From contig CALTVC010000010.1 of the NCBI GenBank assembly GCA_943912855.1, forward strand, positions 104,106-168,105: a DNA stretch of 64,000 bases, written 5' to 3'. The translations under genes and the position numbers were made by a program. How positions within the stretch are numbered: the first letter of the stretch is position 1; every line of letters starts with the position of its first letter. The stretch comes from an uncultured Flavobacterium sp. (GTDB taxonomy: Bacteria; Bacteroidota; Bacteroidia; Flavobacteriales; Flavobacteriaceae). The notes below the pieces were generated by a model. It was not told where the DNA came from. It was given only the letters and a program-made list of their open reading frames with translations, and searched no databases. This document shows, one piece after another, positions 42,700-51,778 of this stretch.

Positions 42700-43827
42700 A
42701 TGAACAAAAAACTGGTGCTTACTTTCTTACTAATTGCGTTTTTTTCAATAACTAATGCGCAACAGAAGAAATTTAAAGTGCAAACCATCGCCTTCTACAA
42801 TGTAGAAAACCTGTTTGATACCATAAAAGGTACAAATAATGACGAAGAATGGCTGGCCGATGGCAAAATGCATTGGACCGGAGCCAAGTATAAGCTTAAG
42901 CTGCAACACCTTGCACGCGTAATCAGCGAACTTGGTAGCGGCGAAAACCCACAGCCACCTGCTATTATAGGTCTTGCCGAGGTAGAAAACCGTGGCGTAC
43001 TAGAAGACCTGCTTAAACAACCGGTACTTGCAAGCAAAGGTTACGGTATCATCCACTTCGATAGCCCTGACAAAAGGGGTATAGACGTGGCGCTACTGTA
43101 CCGCAAAAGTATTTTTAAGCCAACAAGTTACAAAAATATTCCTTTGATGATATTTGATAAGGAAAGGGCAAAAGAGAAAAAAGATTTTGAAAAGAAAGCA
43201 GAAGCCGGTCAGGCCGAGAAGGATTCGGATGAAATGGCTGTATATATTAACGTAGATTATAGCGGACGTATCTACACCAGGGATCAGCTTGTAGTAACAG
43301 GTCTTTTAGATGGTGAAGAAATGAGCTTTATTGTAAACCACTGGCCATCTCGCGCAGGTGGAGAAAAGAAGAGTTCGCCAAACCGTGAGGCTGCTGCTGC
43401 GCTTAACAAAAAAATCATCGATTCTCTTTACAACAAAAACCCTAACCTGAAACTGGTTACCATGGGCGACCTTAACGACGGCCCTTACAACAAGAGTATT
43501 AAAGTAGTACTTGGAGCCAAAGCAAAACAGGAAGACGTAAAACCGGGCGGACTTTATAATCCTATGGAGCCTATGAGCGAAAAAGGTATTGGTACGCTGG
43601 CATACCGTGATGCATGGGATCTTTTTGACCAGATGATTATCACTGAACCGCTTACCAAAAAAGACTACACATCTTACCGTTACTGGAAAGCAGGCGTATA
43701 CAATAAAACGTATATGACGCAACAAAGTGGTGCTTACAAAGGCTACCCGTTGCGTAACTCTAACGGTGAGGTAGGTTATAGTGACCACTTCCCGGTATAC
43801 ATTTACCTTGTTAAGGAGCAAAAGTAA
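42700..43827 (+). CDS. exported endonuclease/exonuclease/phosphatase family protein
   Basis: A 375-residue secreted metal-dependent phosphodiesterase. Signal peptide MNKKLVLTFLLIAFFSITNAQ; then the EEP fold motifs in order: AFYNVENLFDT (near 30), GLAEVENRGVLEDLL (near 92), DVALLYRK (near 127), NHWPSRAGGE (near 213), VTMGDLNDGP (near 253) and YSDHFPVYIYL at the C-terminus. The Asn, Glu, Asp and His of the active site are all present. Members include DNase I and phosphatases; export and the divergent TonB/DUF5689 operon fit degradation of extracellular DNA or organic phosphate. Confidence 0.88.
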   Translation: MNKKLVLTFLLIAFFSITNAQQKKFKVQTIAFYNVENLFDTIKGTNNDEEWLADGKMHWTGAKYKLKLQHLARVISELGSGENPQPPAIIGLAEVENRGVLEDLLKQPVLASKGYGIIHFDSPDKRGIDVALLYRKSIFKPTSYKNIPLMIFDKERAKEKKDFEKKAEAGQAEKDSDEMAVYINVDYSGRIYTRDQLVVTGLLDGEEMSFIVNHWPSRAGGEKKSSPNREAAAALNKKIIDSLYNKNPNLKLVTMGDLNDGPYNKSIKVVLGAKAKQEDVKPGGLYNPMEPMSEKGIGTLAYRDAWDLFDQMIITEPLTKKDYTSYRYWKAGVYNKTYMTQQSGAYKGYPLRNSNGEVGYSDHFPVYIYLVKEQK

Positions 43828-43865
43828 ACGTATACACTATACTATATAAAGGAGTAAATTTCATA

Positions 43866-43899
43866 AAAACGGTTGTCTTGATTACAGGGCAACCGTTTT
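43866..43899 (+). terminator. terminator of the exported nuclease gene
   Basis: AAAACGGTTG (43866-43875) pairs perfectly with CAACCGTTTT (43890-43899), followed by CTTTTTG. Confidence 0.8.
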
Positions 43900-43945
43900 C
43901 TTTTTGTACGATTGTTAAAATTCAATGCCAATCAGCCGTTATTTG

Positions 43946-43978
43946 TTGGCGGGTGTTTAAAACAATTCGTTAAATTTG
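43946..43978 (+). promoter_or_regulatory. promoter of serS: TTG-N22-TAAATTTG
   Basis: TTG (43946-43948) and TAAATTTG (43971-43978) fit the Bacteroidota consensus, 25 bases upstream of the serS start codon. Confidence 0.5.
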
Positions 43979-44002
43979 CCCACATTATAAAATTTTTATA
44001 CA

Positions 44003-45274
44003 ATGTTACAGACAGCATTTATTAGGGAAAACCGCGAGAAAGTGATTAGCGCCCTGGCCAAACGTAATTTTGATGCCACACCGCTTATTGATGAAGTTAT
44101 AGCTCTGGATGAAAAAAGAAGATCCACCCAGGTAGAGTTAGACAACATCCTTGCCGAGTCCAATAAATTGTCGCGTAGCATAGGCGAGCTTATGAAAGCC
44201 GGTAAAAAAGACGAGGCTACTGCCATGCGCGAGCAAACCGGACAGTATAAGGAAAAAGCCAAAGAGCTGGAAGAAATCCTTGCTACTGCTACCACCGAAC
44301 TTACCGATGTGCTTTATAAGCTACCTAATACGCCTGCCGATATTGTTCCGGTGGGTAAAACTCCTGAAGAAAATGAGGAAGTGTTCCGTAGTGGAGAAAT
44401 CCCTGCATTGCACGAAGGTGCCGTACCGCACTGGGACCTGATTAAAAAATACGACATCATAGATTTTGAACTTGGCGTAAAAATTACAGGTGCCGGTTTC
44501 CCTGTATACAAAGGCAAGGGAGCCAAACTGCAACGCGCGCTTATTTCATATTTCCTTGATAAAAATACCGATGCAGGTTACAACGAGTTCCAGGTGCCAC
44601 ACCTGGTAAACGAAGCTTCGGGTTACGGCACAGGACAACTTCCTGATAAGGAAGGACAAATGTACCACGCCGTTGCAGATAACCTGTACCTTATTCCTAC
44701 AGCCGAGGTTCCGGTTACAAATATTTTCCGTGATGTAATCCTTGAAGAAAAAGACCTTCCGGTTCTTTGTACGGGTTATACACCGTGTTTCCGTAGAGAG
44801 GCAGGTTCATGGGGTGCACACGTACGCGGACTTAACCGCCTGCACCAGTTTGATAAGGTAGAAATCGTACGTATAGAAAAGCCCGAAAACAGCCATGCCG
44901 CGCTTGACGGAATGGTGGAACACGTTAAGACCATTCTTGACGAGCTTAAACTACCGTATCGCGTACTACGTCTTTGTGGTGGCGATATGGGCTTTGCATC
45001 GGCAATAACGTACGACTTTGAGGTGTTCTCTACAGCTCAGGACCGTTGGCTTGAAATCAGTTCGGTGTCTAACTTTGAAACCTTCCAGAGTAACAGGCTA
45101 AAACTACGTTACCGCGACAAGGACGGTAAAAACCACCTTGCCCACACACTAAACGGAAGTTCACTGGCACTGCCACGTGTACTTGCCGGTATCCTGGAAA
45201 ACTACCAGACTCCGGAGGGTATTGTAATCCCTGAAGTACTTAGGCGTTACACAGGATTTGATATTATAGATTAA
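44003..45274 (+). CDS. serS: serine-tRNA ligase
   Basis: SerS (423 residues) charges tRNA-Ser (and tRNA-Sec). The N-terminal long coiled coil that grips the tRNA variable arm covers about residues 30-105. Class II motif 2 is FRREAGSWGAHVRGLNRLHQ (near 265) and motif 3 is NGSSLALPRVLAGILENYQ (near 387). Length is normal. Downstream is a large inverted repeat and then a terminator. Confidence 0.97.
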   Translation: MLQTAFIRENREKVISALAKRNFDATPLIDEVIALDEKRRSTQVELDNILAESNKLSRSIGELMKAGKKDEATAMREQTGQYKEKAKELEEILATATTELTDVLYKLPNTPADIVPVGKTPEENEEVFRSGEIPALHEGAVPHWDLIKKYDIIDFELGVKITGAGFPVYKGKGAKLQRALISYFLDKNTDAGYNEFQVPHLVNEASGYGTGQLPDKEGQMYHAVADNLYLIPTAEVPVTNIFRDVILEEKDLPVLCTGYTPCFRREAGSWGAHVRGLNRLHQFDKVEIVRIEKPENSHAALDGMVEHVKTILDELKLPYRVLRLCGGDMGFASAITYDFEVFSTAQDRWLEISSVSNFETFQSNRLKLRYRDKDGKNHLAHTLNGSSLALPRVLAGILENYQTPEGIVIPEVLRRYTGFDIID

Positions 45275-45280
45275 TATGAC

Positions 45281-45383
45281 CCACCCCGGCTTTCAGCCAC
45301 CCCTCCGAAGGATGGGAATGCTTACTCTGCTTTGAATTGTTACAATTCCCCTCCTTCGGAGGGGTGGCTGAAAGCCGGGGTGG
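45281..45383. repeat. perfect 32-bp inverted repeat after serS (REP-like)
   Basis: 45281-45312 and 45352-45383 are perfect reverse complements over 32 bp, extending inward with one mismatch to about 45319/45345, around a 39-base centre. The arms begin CCACCCCGGCTTTCAGCCAC. It lies seven bases past the serS stop and has no T run on its own, so it is more likely a repetitive extragenic palindrome than a terminator. The 15-mer at 45314-45328 recurs at 21860-21874. Confidence 0.85.
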
Positions 45384-45397
45384 AAAAACAATAACAG

Positions 45398-45430
45398 AAA
45401 CCTGCTTCAGCAAAGAGGCAGGTTTTTTGC
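45398..45430 (+). terminator. terminator of serS
   Basis: AAACCTGC (45398-45405) pairs with GCAGGTTT (45418-45425) and runs into TTTTTTG. Confidence 0.75.
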
Positions 45431-45440
45431 TATATATAAC

Positions 45441-45448
45441 TATCTTTG
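45441..45448 (+). promoter_or_regulatory. -7 promoter element TATCTTTG before the TPR gene
   Basis: Exact TAnnTTTG match about 100 bases before the start at 45547. Confidence 0.4.
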
Positions 45449-45546
45449 TTAAGTACATAAGGTATGGCATATATATGTTATGTACTTTAAATGTGCTATT
45501 TTGCGTTACATAAATTACCGGAAACGCACATCCGGGTATTATTGCT

Positions 45547-47331
45547 ATGAAAAAACTCTTCCTATATATTGCCTTTATGTTTTCGGTTGTGGCTTTCGCC
45601 CAAAACGAACAATTGGCACAGAACTACTTTGAAAAAGGTGATTTCGAAAAAGCGGCCATGCTCTACCAGGATATGGATAAGGCACAACCACGTAATGTGT
45701 TTTTTTCGCAACGCCTTGCCGAATGTTACCAGCAACTAAAACAATATGATAAGGCAGAAAAGCTGTTGCTGTCTAAAATAGAGCTTACAAAGTTTCCTAT
45801 GCTGTATGTAGACCTGGGGTACAACTACCAGTTGCAAAAAAATCAGGCAAAGGCAGATGCTACCTATAAAATAGCCATTGACGCAGTAAGCCAGACTCCG
45901 GGTAACGTATACATGATAGCCAATACATTCGAAAAAAAGGTATTGATTAAAGAGGCTCTCGCTACGTATGAAGCTGCGGCAGCGGCCAATAAAAGCATGA
46001 ACTTTGATTACCAGATGGCGTTATTGCAAGGCCAACTCGGTAACATAGAACCGATGATAGAAAAACTGCTGAGCTTTGCCTATACCAATCAGCAGAACCT
46101 TATAAACGTGCAAAACCAGTTGTCGCGTTTTATGAATGAGGAAAACACAAGTGAAAACTTTAATAACCTGCTTCGTAAATCGTTGTTATTACAAACCCAA
46201 AAATCACAGGATGTATTCTGGAACGAATTCCTGAGTTGGTTTTTTGTGCAACAACGCGAGTATGGAAAAGCATTCATTCAGCAAAAGGCGGTGTACAGGC
46301 GCAACCCTGATTTGTTCCTGAACATTGTAAACCTGGGCCGACTTGCAGCGGAAGAAAATGAAGACAGTACCGCAAAGGAGATATTTGATTTTGTGAGCCA
46401 GAACACCACCGAAAATGACCTGCTTATAGATGCTGAATACCACGTACTGCAAATAGATATTAAGACTGCAAAAGATGCCGATTTGCCATTGATAAAGCAA
46501 CGCATAGATGCCGACCTGAGTAAATTTGGTACTACGCCAAACTCGCTTAAACTGCAATTGCTTAAAGCCGATTTTGAAGCGTTTCAACTAAAAGACAGTA
46601 AAACCGCAATTGCTACGCTAAACCGTGCATTGGAAATGCCACTGAACAGGTTTCAGCAGTCGCAGGTAAAAATGAAAATGAGCGATATACTTTTGGCTGA
46701 AGAAAAATTTAACCAGGCAATTATTTATTATGCACAGGTTCAGGAAGACCTTAAAAACGATGCCATAGGTAATGAGGCGAGTTTCCGTGTGGCGCGTGCC
46801 AGTTACTTTAAAGGCGATTTTGAATGGGCGCAGAAACAGCTTGGCGTACTTAAGTCGAGTTCGTCATGGCTTATTGCCAATGATGCCATGGAACTGTTCC
46901 TGCTGATAAGCGATAATACGGTAGAGGACAGTACCCAGACCGCCCTGAAAAAGTTTGCCCGTGCCGACTTTAAACTATACCAAAACAAAAAACAGGAAGC
47001 TCTTGAACTATTCAAGCAACTTCGCGCTACCGATAAAACCGAAAGCATACAAGATGTAACCCTGCTCCGCCTAGGGCGTATTTACGAGAGCCTTGGTCAG
47101 TATGACCTTGCCCTGCAAAGCTATGCCGAAATCATAGAAAAGTATAAGGAGGGGATTTATGTAGATGAAGCAATGTACTTCTCTGCCGAAATCTATAACA
47201 AGAAGCTTAACCAGCCCGAGAAAGCCAAACCGCTCTACGAAAAAATGATCTTTGAGCACGAAGACAGCATTTACTTTATAGATGCGCGTAAACAGTATCG
47301 CATACTGAGGGGCGACGCGCAAAGCAGTTAG
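45547..47331 (+). CDS. tetratricopeptide repeat protein, exported
   Basis: A 594-residue protein with signal peptide MKKLFLYIAFMFSVVAFAQ followed by TPR-like helical pairs through most of its length (NYFEKGDFEKAAMLYQDMDK near 26, YLLSKIELTKF, DIFDLASVSQN-type helices, YESLGQYDLALQSYAEIIEK near 518, IYNKKLNQPEKAKPLYEKM near 555). Probably a periplasmic scaffold. It follows serS, as I recall from other flavobacterial genomes, but with its own promoter. No enzymatic motif. Confidence 0.8.
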   Translation: MKKLFLYIAFMFSVVAFAQNEQLAQNYFEKGDFEKAAMLYQDMDKAQPRNVFFSQRLAECYQQLKQYDKAEKLLLSKIELTKFPMLYVDLGYNYQLQKNQAKADATYKIAIDAVSQTPGNVYMIANTFEKKVLIKEALATYEAAAAANKSMNFDYQMALLQGQLGNIEPMIEKLLSFAYTNQQNLINVQNQLSRFMNEENTSENFNNLLRKSLLLQTQKSQDVFWNEFLSWFFVQQREYGKAFIQQKAVYRRNPDLFLNIVNLGRLAAEENEDSTAKEIFDFVSQNTTENDLLIDAEYHVLQIDIKTAKDADLPLIKQRIDADLSKFGTTPNSLKLQLLKADFEAFQLKDSKTAIATLNRALEMPLNRFQQSQVKMKMSDILLAEEKFNQAIIYYAQVQEDLKNDAIGNEASFRVARASYFKGDFEWAQKQLGVLKSSSSWLIANDAMELFLLISDNTVEDSTQTALKKFARADFKLYQNKKQEALELFKQLRATDKTESIQDVTLLRLGRIYESLGQYDLALQSYAEIIEKYKEGIYVDEAMYFSAEIYNKKLNQPEKAKPLYEKMIFEHEDSIYFIDARKQYRILRGDAQSS

Positions 47332-47415
47332 TTTTTGTTAGGTTATGCGGTTATTTGGTCTTTTTGGTTATTCGATTATAACGGCTTTCCTCTATTATCA
47401 TAAAGTGACTGAAAA

Positions 47416-49098
47416 CTAAGAACTCGGAATAGCCGCGATGAGCTTTTTGGTATATTCCTTTTGAGGGGTGGCATACAATGCATCGGCTTCATTCATTTCT
47501 TCTATCTTGCCTTTGTTCATTACCAGCACCTGGTCGCTCATGTATTTTACTACGGCAAGGTCGTGCGAAATGAATATGTACGTAAACCCAAAGTTCTCTT
47601 TAAGTTCGTTCAGTAAATTAAGTACCTGTGCCTGTACCGAAATATCCAGAGCGGAAACACTTTCGTCGCACACTATAAGTTTAGGCTGTAATGCTATGGT
47701 GCGCGCTATGCCAATGCGTTGGCGCTGACCACCGCTAAACTCGTGAGGGTAGCGGTTAAAGTGTTCCTCACCCAGTCCGGTACGGTGCAATATTTCGATT
47801 GCCCTTTCACGGCGTTCCGTTTCGGTTTTGTAAAGCTTATGTACCTTCATGGGCTCCATAATGGCCTGCCCTACGGTAAGTCGTGGATTAAGCGATGAAT
47901 ACGGATCCTGAAAAATGATTTGTATTTCTTTACGCAGTTCGCGTACTTCTTTATCCGATAGTTTAGTGAGGTCTTTACCGCGGTAAAGAATTTTTCCGGC
48001 AGTGGCTTTGTCCAACTGAAGGATGGCATTGCCCAGCGTACTCTTGCCACAACCTGATTCGCCTACAAGGCCGAGGGTTTCACCTTCGTATATCTTAAAG
48101 CTCACATCGTTCACCGCCTTAAAACTTACTTTTTTGCCAAACAGTCCGGCGTTAGAAACGTACTCTTTTTCTACATTGATTACCTCAAGAAGTGGGGTTT
48201 GACTGTAGAGCTTTTTGTGTTCTTCTGCACGCTGAGCCGGAGTAACTTCAGCAGAATTTACGGTATTTCCTAAAAAATCCTGAATGGTAGGCAGGCGTTT
48301 CAGCCGTACATCTAACGATGGTCTTGAACTTATAAGCGCACGGGTATACGTATGTTGTGGGTTATTAAAAATTTCTTTTGCGTTGCCTTGCTCCACAATA
48401 TCGCCGCGGTACATAACCACCACGCGGTCGGCTATTTCGCTAACCAATGAAAGGTCGTGCGAAATAAAGATAATGCTCATGCCTGTTTGCTGTTGCAGTT
48501 CCTTAAGCAGTAACACTATTTCTTTTTGCACCGTAACGTCCAGTGCTGTAGTAGGCTCATCTGCAATAAGTATTTTTGGGTTGCAGGCTATAGCCATGGC
48601 TATCATTACACGCTGTTTTTGTCCACCCGAAATTTCATGCGGATAGCGGTTATAAATAGCTTCAGGGTTAGGTAGTCTTACTTTGCCGAAAAGCTCCAGC
48701 ACCTTAGCTTTTATTTCTGATTGAGAAAGTTTTGTGTGTTCCTGTAAAATCTCAGCTACCTGAAAACCACATTGTAAAGACGGATTCAGCGAACTCATAG
48801 GTTCCTGGAAAATCATGCTGATTTCGCCACCACGTAGTTTGCGTAATTCTTTTTGGCTTAAAGCCGAAACATCACGTACGTTAAAAGTGATGCTACCCGC
48901 AGTAATTTGTAGTATACCCTTTGGTAGTAATCCCATTACGGCAAGTGAGGTAACTGATTTACCACTACCTGATTCGCCCACTATGCCCAGGACTTCGTTT
49001 TGAGCCAAATGAAAATTACTCCCTTTAACTATAGGATTCCATTGGCCTTCCTTACGTGCCGAGATTGTGAGGTTGTCTATACTAAGTAGTGGGTTCAT
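47416..49098 (-). CDS. oligopeptide/dipeptide-type ABC transporter ATPase, two fused nucleotide-binding domains
   Basis: A 560-residue ATPase carrying both nucleotide-binding domains in one chain, like YejF or GsiA. NBD1: Walker A GESGSGKS (near 40), signature ISGGQKQR (near 160), Walker B ILIADEPTTALD. NBD2: Walker A GESGCGKS (near 353), signature FSGGQRQR (near 460), Walker B LIVCDESVSALD, where Ser replaces the usual Pro. The C-terminal oligopeptide-ABC extension after NBD1 (TYTRALISSRPS) is present. No permease or substrate-binding gene is adjacent, so the membrane partners lie elsewhere. The CAGT repeat follows its stop codon. Confidence 0.93.
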   Translation of the reverse strand: MNPLLSIDNLTISARKEGQWNPIVKGSNFHLAQNEVLGIVGESGSGKSVTSLAVMGLLPKGILQITAGSITFNVRDVSALSQKELRKLRGGEISMIFQEPMSSLNPSLQCGFQVAEILQEHTKLSQSEIKAKVLELFGKVRLPNPEAIYNRYPHEISGGQKQRVMIAMAIACNPKILIADEPTTALDVTVQKEIVLLLKELQQQTGMSIIFISHDLSLVSEIADRVVVMYRGDIVEQGNAKEIFNNPQHTYTRALISSRPSLDVRLKRLPTIQDFLGNTVNSAEVTPAQRAEEHKKLYSQTPLLEVINVEKEYVSNAGLFGKKVSFKAVNDVSFKIYEGETLGLVGESGCGKSTLGNAILQLDKATAGKILYRGKDLTKLSDKEVRELRKEIQIIFQDPYSSLNPRLTVGQAIMEPMKVHKLYKTETERRERAIEILHRTGLGEEHFNRYPHEFSGGQRQRIGIARTIALQPKLIVCDESVSALDISVQAQVLNLLNELKENFGFTYIFISHDLAVVKYMSDQVLVMNKGKIEEMNEADALYATPQKEYTKKLIAAIPSS

Positions 49099-49397
49099 AG
49101 GGTAAAGGTAAGGTTTTTTCTGTTTGTGGTTTATAGTTTGTAGTTGCCGGATTACCTTGATTTATCGCAGTGAGATGGGTTTAAAAGTTTTCCGTTATAT
49201 TTTTTAATACCAATAAGTGGCACGGCGTTTGCTGGTTTTGGCAGAAATTTACCGCCAAAATAATGTTAATATTTAGGCAGAGGTAGTATGTAATAAAACG
49301 AGTTATTTAGAGTGGTTCTGTTATGAAGGAAACTTTTTACACCCCTGTGTTACTATTATTGTTATCTTTGTGCCCTGCCCGAAACACACTAATGTAG
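49099..49397. other. 299-base divergent intergenic region
   Basis: Apart from a TATCTTTG -7 element at 49363-49370 for the acyltransferase gene and an AAACTATAAACC-type segment near 49121-49146, related to the AACAAC repeats elsewhere, I see nothing in it. Confidence 0.4.
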
Positions 49398-51215
49398 ATG
49401 AGTTTAGTTAACCCTAAAGAGGTTGCAAAAGCAATAAAAACAGATAAATACGGATTTTTAGGGACGTTTTCAGGATGGCTTCTTATGAAGATACTGAAAA
49501 TAGATACCATGAACAAAATCTATGACAGGAATAAGCACCTGACCGACCTTGAGTTTCTTAACTCTCTTTTGGATGAGTTCCAGATTAAGTTTGAGATACC
49601 TGAGGAAGACCTGAAGCGCCTGCCTAAGACCGGTCCGTATGTTACCATATCAAACCACCCACTGGGAGGGATTGATGGTATACTGTTGCTTAAACTCATG
49701 GTAGAACGCCAACCTGATTTTAAAATCATAGCCAACTTTTTGTTACACCGCATAGAGCCGTTAAAGCCTTATGTAATGCCGGTTAACCCTTTTGAATCAC
49801 ACAAAGATGCCAAAAGCAGTGTTTCCGGAATTAAAGATGCGCTACGCCACCTTAAAGACGGGCACCCGCTGGGTATTTTCCCGGCAGGTGAAGTGAGTAC
49901 CTACCGTGATGATAAGCTGATTGTAGACAAACCTTGGGAAGAAGGTGCCATAAGGTTGATTAAAAAAGCCCAGGTTCCTGTTGTACCAATATATTTCCAC
50001 GCGAAAAATAGTGTGTTGTTCTATTGGCTGTCTCGTATTAGCGATACATTGCGTACCGCCAAGCTGCCAAGCGAACTTCTTACACAGAAAAGGCGTGTAA
50101 TAAAAGTGCGTATAGGTAAACCTATTTCGCCTGCTGAACAAGCCGAATATGAAAACGTAGCTGACTTTAGCGAATTCCTTCGCAGGAAAACGTATATGTT
50201 GGCTAATCCGTTCCAGAAAGAATCAAAACTGCTCGATACGTCTAACCTTAACCTGAAACTGCCCAAAGAGCCTAAGAAAATTGCGCTTCCGGCTAACCAG
50301 GATAAGATACTTGCCGAGATAGCCAACCTGCGTAAACAGGATACCAGACTTTTGCAGAGTAAAAACTATGAGGTATTTTTTGTTTCGGCAGATAAAATAC
50401 CTAACATACTGCATGAACTGGGCCGCCTTCGCGAAATCACATTCCGTGAAGTAGGTGAGGGGACTAATGAATCGCTTGACTTAGACCAATACGATAAGTA
50501 CTATCACCACATGTTCCTCTGGGATGATGAAACCAAGCGCGTGGCAGGTGCTTACAGGATGGGACTTGGTACACAGATTTATAAAAAGTATGGTATAGAC
50601 GGTTTTTACCTGCACGATTTATTCCGTTTTGAACCGGAACTTTATGATATGATGAGCAAGTCTATAGAAATGGGACGTGCCTTTATTGTAAAAGATTATC
50701 AGCAAAAGCCAATGCCGCTATTCCTTCTATGGAAAGGCGTTGTACATACCACATTACATTATCCTGAACACAAATACCTGATAGGTGGAGTTAGTATAAG
50801 CAACCAGTTTAGCGATTTTAGTAAGTCGCTTATGATTGAGTTTATGAAGTCGCATTATTATGATCCGTATATTGCGCAGTACATTCACCCTAAGAAGGAG
50901 TATAAGGTAAAACTTAAGGACGACGATAAAGACTTTGTGTTTAATGAAGCCGAAGCCGACCTTAATAAGTTCGATAAAATCATTGAAGAAATTGAGCCGG
51001 GTAACCTTAGACTTCCGGTACTGATAAAAAAATACATTAAGCAGAATGCCCGCGTTATTGCCTTTAATGTAGACCCGTTATTTAATAACGCTGTCGATGG
51101 TTTAATGTACATTCGTATAGCTGACCTACCCGAAAGCACCGTAAAACCGGTTATGGAAGAATTCCAGGCGGAACTGGAGCGTAAGGTATCTGAAAAAGGA
51201 GAAGACGGGTTGTAA
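49398..51215 (+). CDS. bifunctional acyltransferase (PlsC + GNAT), OlsF-like
   Basis: A 605-residue fusion. The N-terminal half is a PlsC-type O-acyltransferase: SNHPLGGIDGILLLK near residue 86 and GIFPAGEVSTYRD near 155 carry the family motifs. The C-terminal half (from about 310) is a GNAT-like N-acyltransferase (FFVSADKIPNILHELGRLRE, MFLWDDETKRVAGAYRMG, LFRFEPELYDMMSKSIEMGR). This order and fusion match OlsF, which makes ornithine lipids in one chain by N-acylating ornithine and then O-acylating it; a Flavobacterium homologue is reported to do so. It would act at the inner membrane using acyl-ACP. The amino-acid head group is inferred from the family. Confidence 0.85.
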   Translation: MSLVNPKEVAKAIKTDKYGFLGTFSGWLLMKILKIDTMNKIYDRNKHLTDLEFLNSLLDEFQIKFEIPEEDLKRLPKTGPYVTISNHPLGGIDGILLLKLMVERQPDFKIIANFLLHRIEPLKPYVMPVNPFESHKDAKSSVSGIKDALRHLKDGHPLGIFPAGEVSTYRDDKLIVDKPWEEGAIRLIKKAQVPVVPIYFHAKNSVLFYWLSRISDTLRTAKLPSELLTQKRRVIKVRIGKPISPAEQAEYENVADFSEFLRRKTYMLANPFQKESKLLDTSNLNLKLPKEPKKIALPANQDKILAEIANLRKQDTRLLQSKNYEVFFVSADKIPNILHELGRLREITFREVGEGTNESLDLDQYDKYYHHMFLWDDETKRVAGAYRMGLGTQIYKKYGIDGFYLHDLFRFEPELYDMMSKSIEMGRAFIVKDYQQKPMPLFLLWKGVVHTTLHYPEHKYLIGGVSISNQFSDFSKSLMIEFMKSHYYDPYIAQYIHPKKEYKVKLKDDDKDFVFNEAEADLNKFDKIIEEIEPGNLRLPVLIKKYIKQNARVIAFNVDPLFNNAVDGLMYIRIADLPESTVKPVMEEFQAELERKVSEKGEDGL

Positions 51216-51239
51216 TATCACCCCGGAGTCATATAATAC

Positions 51240-51263
51240 AAAAGCCCCAGAAATGGGGCTTTT
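51240..51263. terminator. bidirectional terminator between the acyltransferase and DUF805 genes
   Basis: AAAAGCCCC (51240-51248) pairs with GGGGCTTTT (51255-51263), with A and T runs on the two sides, between convergent genes. Confidence 0.85.
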
Positions 51264-51269
51264 GTAGTT

Positions 51270-51662
51270 TTAATATTGTGGTTTGCCTATTTCATCAAGG
51301 TCATGGTACGGATTTTTAGGGTCTGATCCATAATCATTAGGTCCGTAAGTGCCCTCAGTGCATAATAGTACCAAAAGCCATATCCATCCTATTACCGGCA
51401 GCAAAACAAGCAGGAAATACCATCCGCTCTTATTTGTGTCGTGTAACCTGCGAACAGTTACTGCAAGCCCCGGAACTAATACCGCAATTCCATAAACAGT
51501 TGAAAATATGTCAATCTCCAGGCCTATTATCCAATCCAGAATAGACAAGACAATGTTTATAAGAAACGTTGCTAATGAATAAAACCAGTATTCGCTTCTA
51601 CGTGCACGGCCATTAAAATTCGCATAGTTATCTCTAACTACTTTTAAGTACCATTCAATCAT
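51270..51662 (-). CDS. DUF805 family membrane protein
   Basis: A 130-residue inner membrane protein. NYANFNGRARRSEYWFY near residue 13 and LAVTVRRLHDTNKSGWYFLL near 85 are the DUF805 signature blocks, between about four membrane spans. It ends with a short acidic tail. Role unknown across the family. Confidence 0.88.
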   Translation of the reverse strand: MIEWYLKVVRDNYANFNGRARRSEYWFYSLATFLINIVLSILDWIIGLEIDIFSTVYGIAVLVPGLAVTVRRLHDTNKSGWYFLLVLLPVIGWIWLLVLLCTEGTYGPNDYGSDPKNPYHDLDEIGKPQY

Positions 51663-51778
51663 TTTTCGTTATAAATTGGTTGTCCTACTCTTTTAAGGAT
51701 TTTCGGTTACTCCTTGGTAAGGAATTCTAAAATAATGTTTTTTTAAAGACCAGGGCCAAGGTTTAAACTCCTTTTATG

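Noticed and set aside
47416..49098. Frameshift fusion of two ABC ATPase genes
   Set aside because: The two-domain chain is a known arrangement, and both domains are complete with a normal linker.
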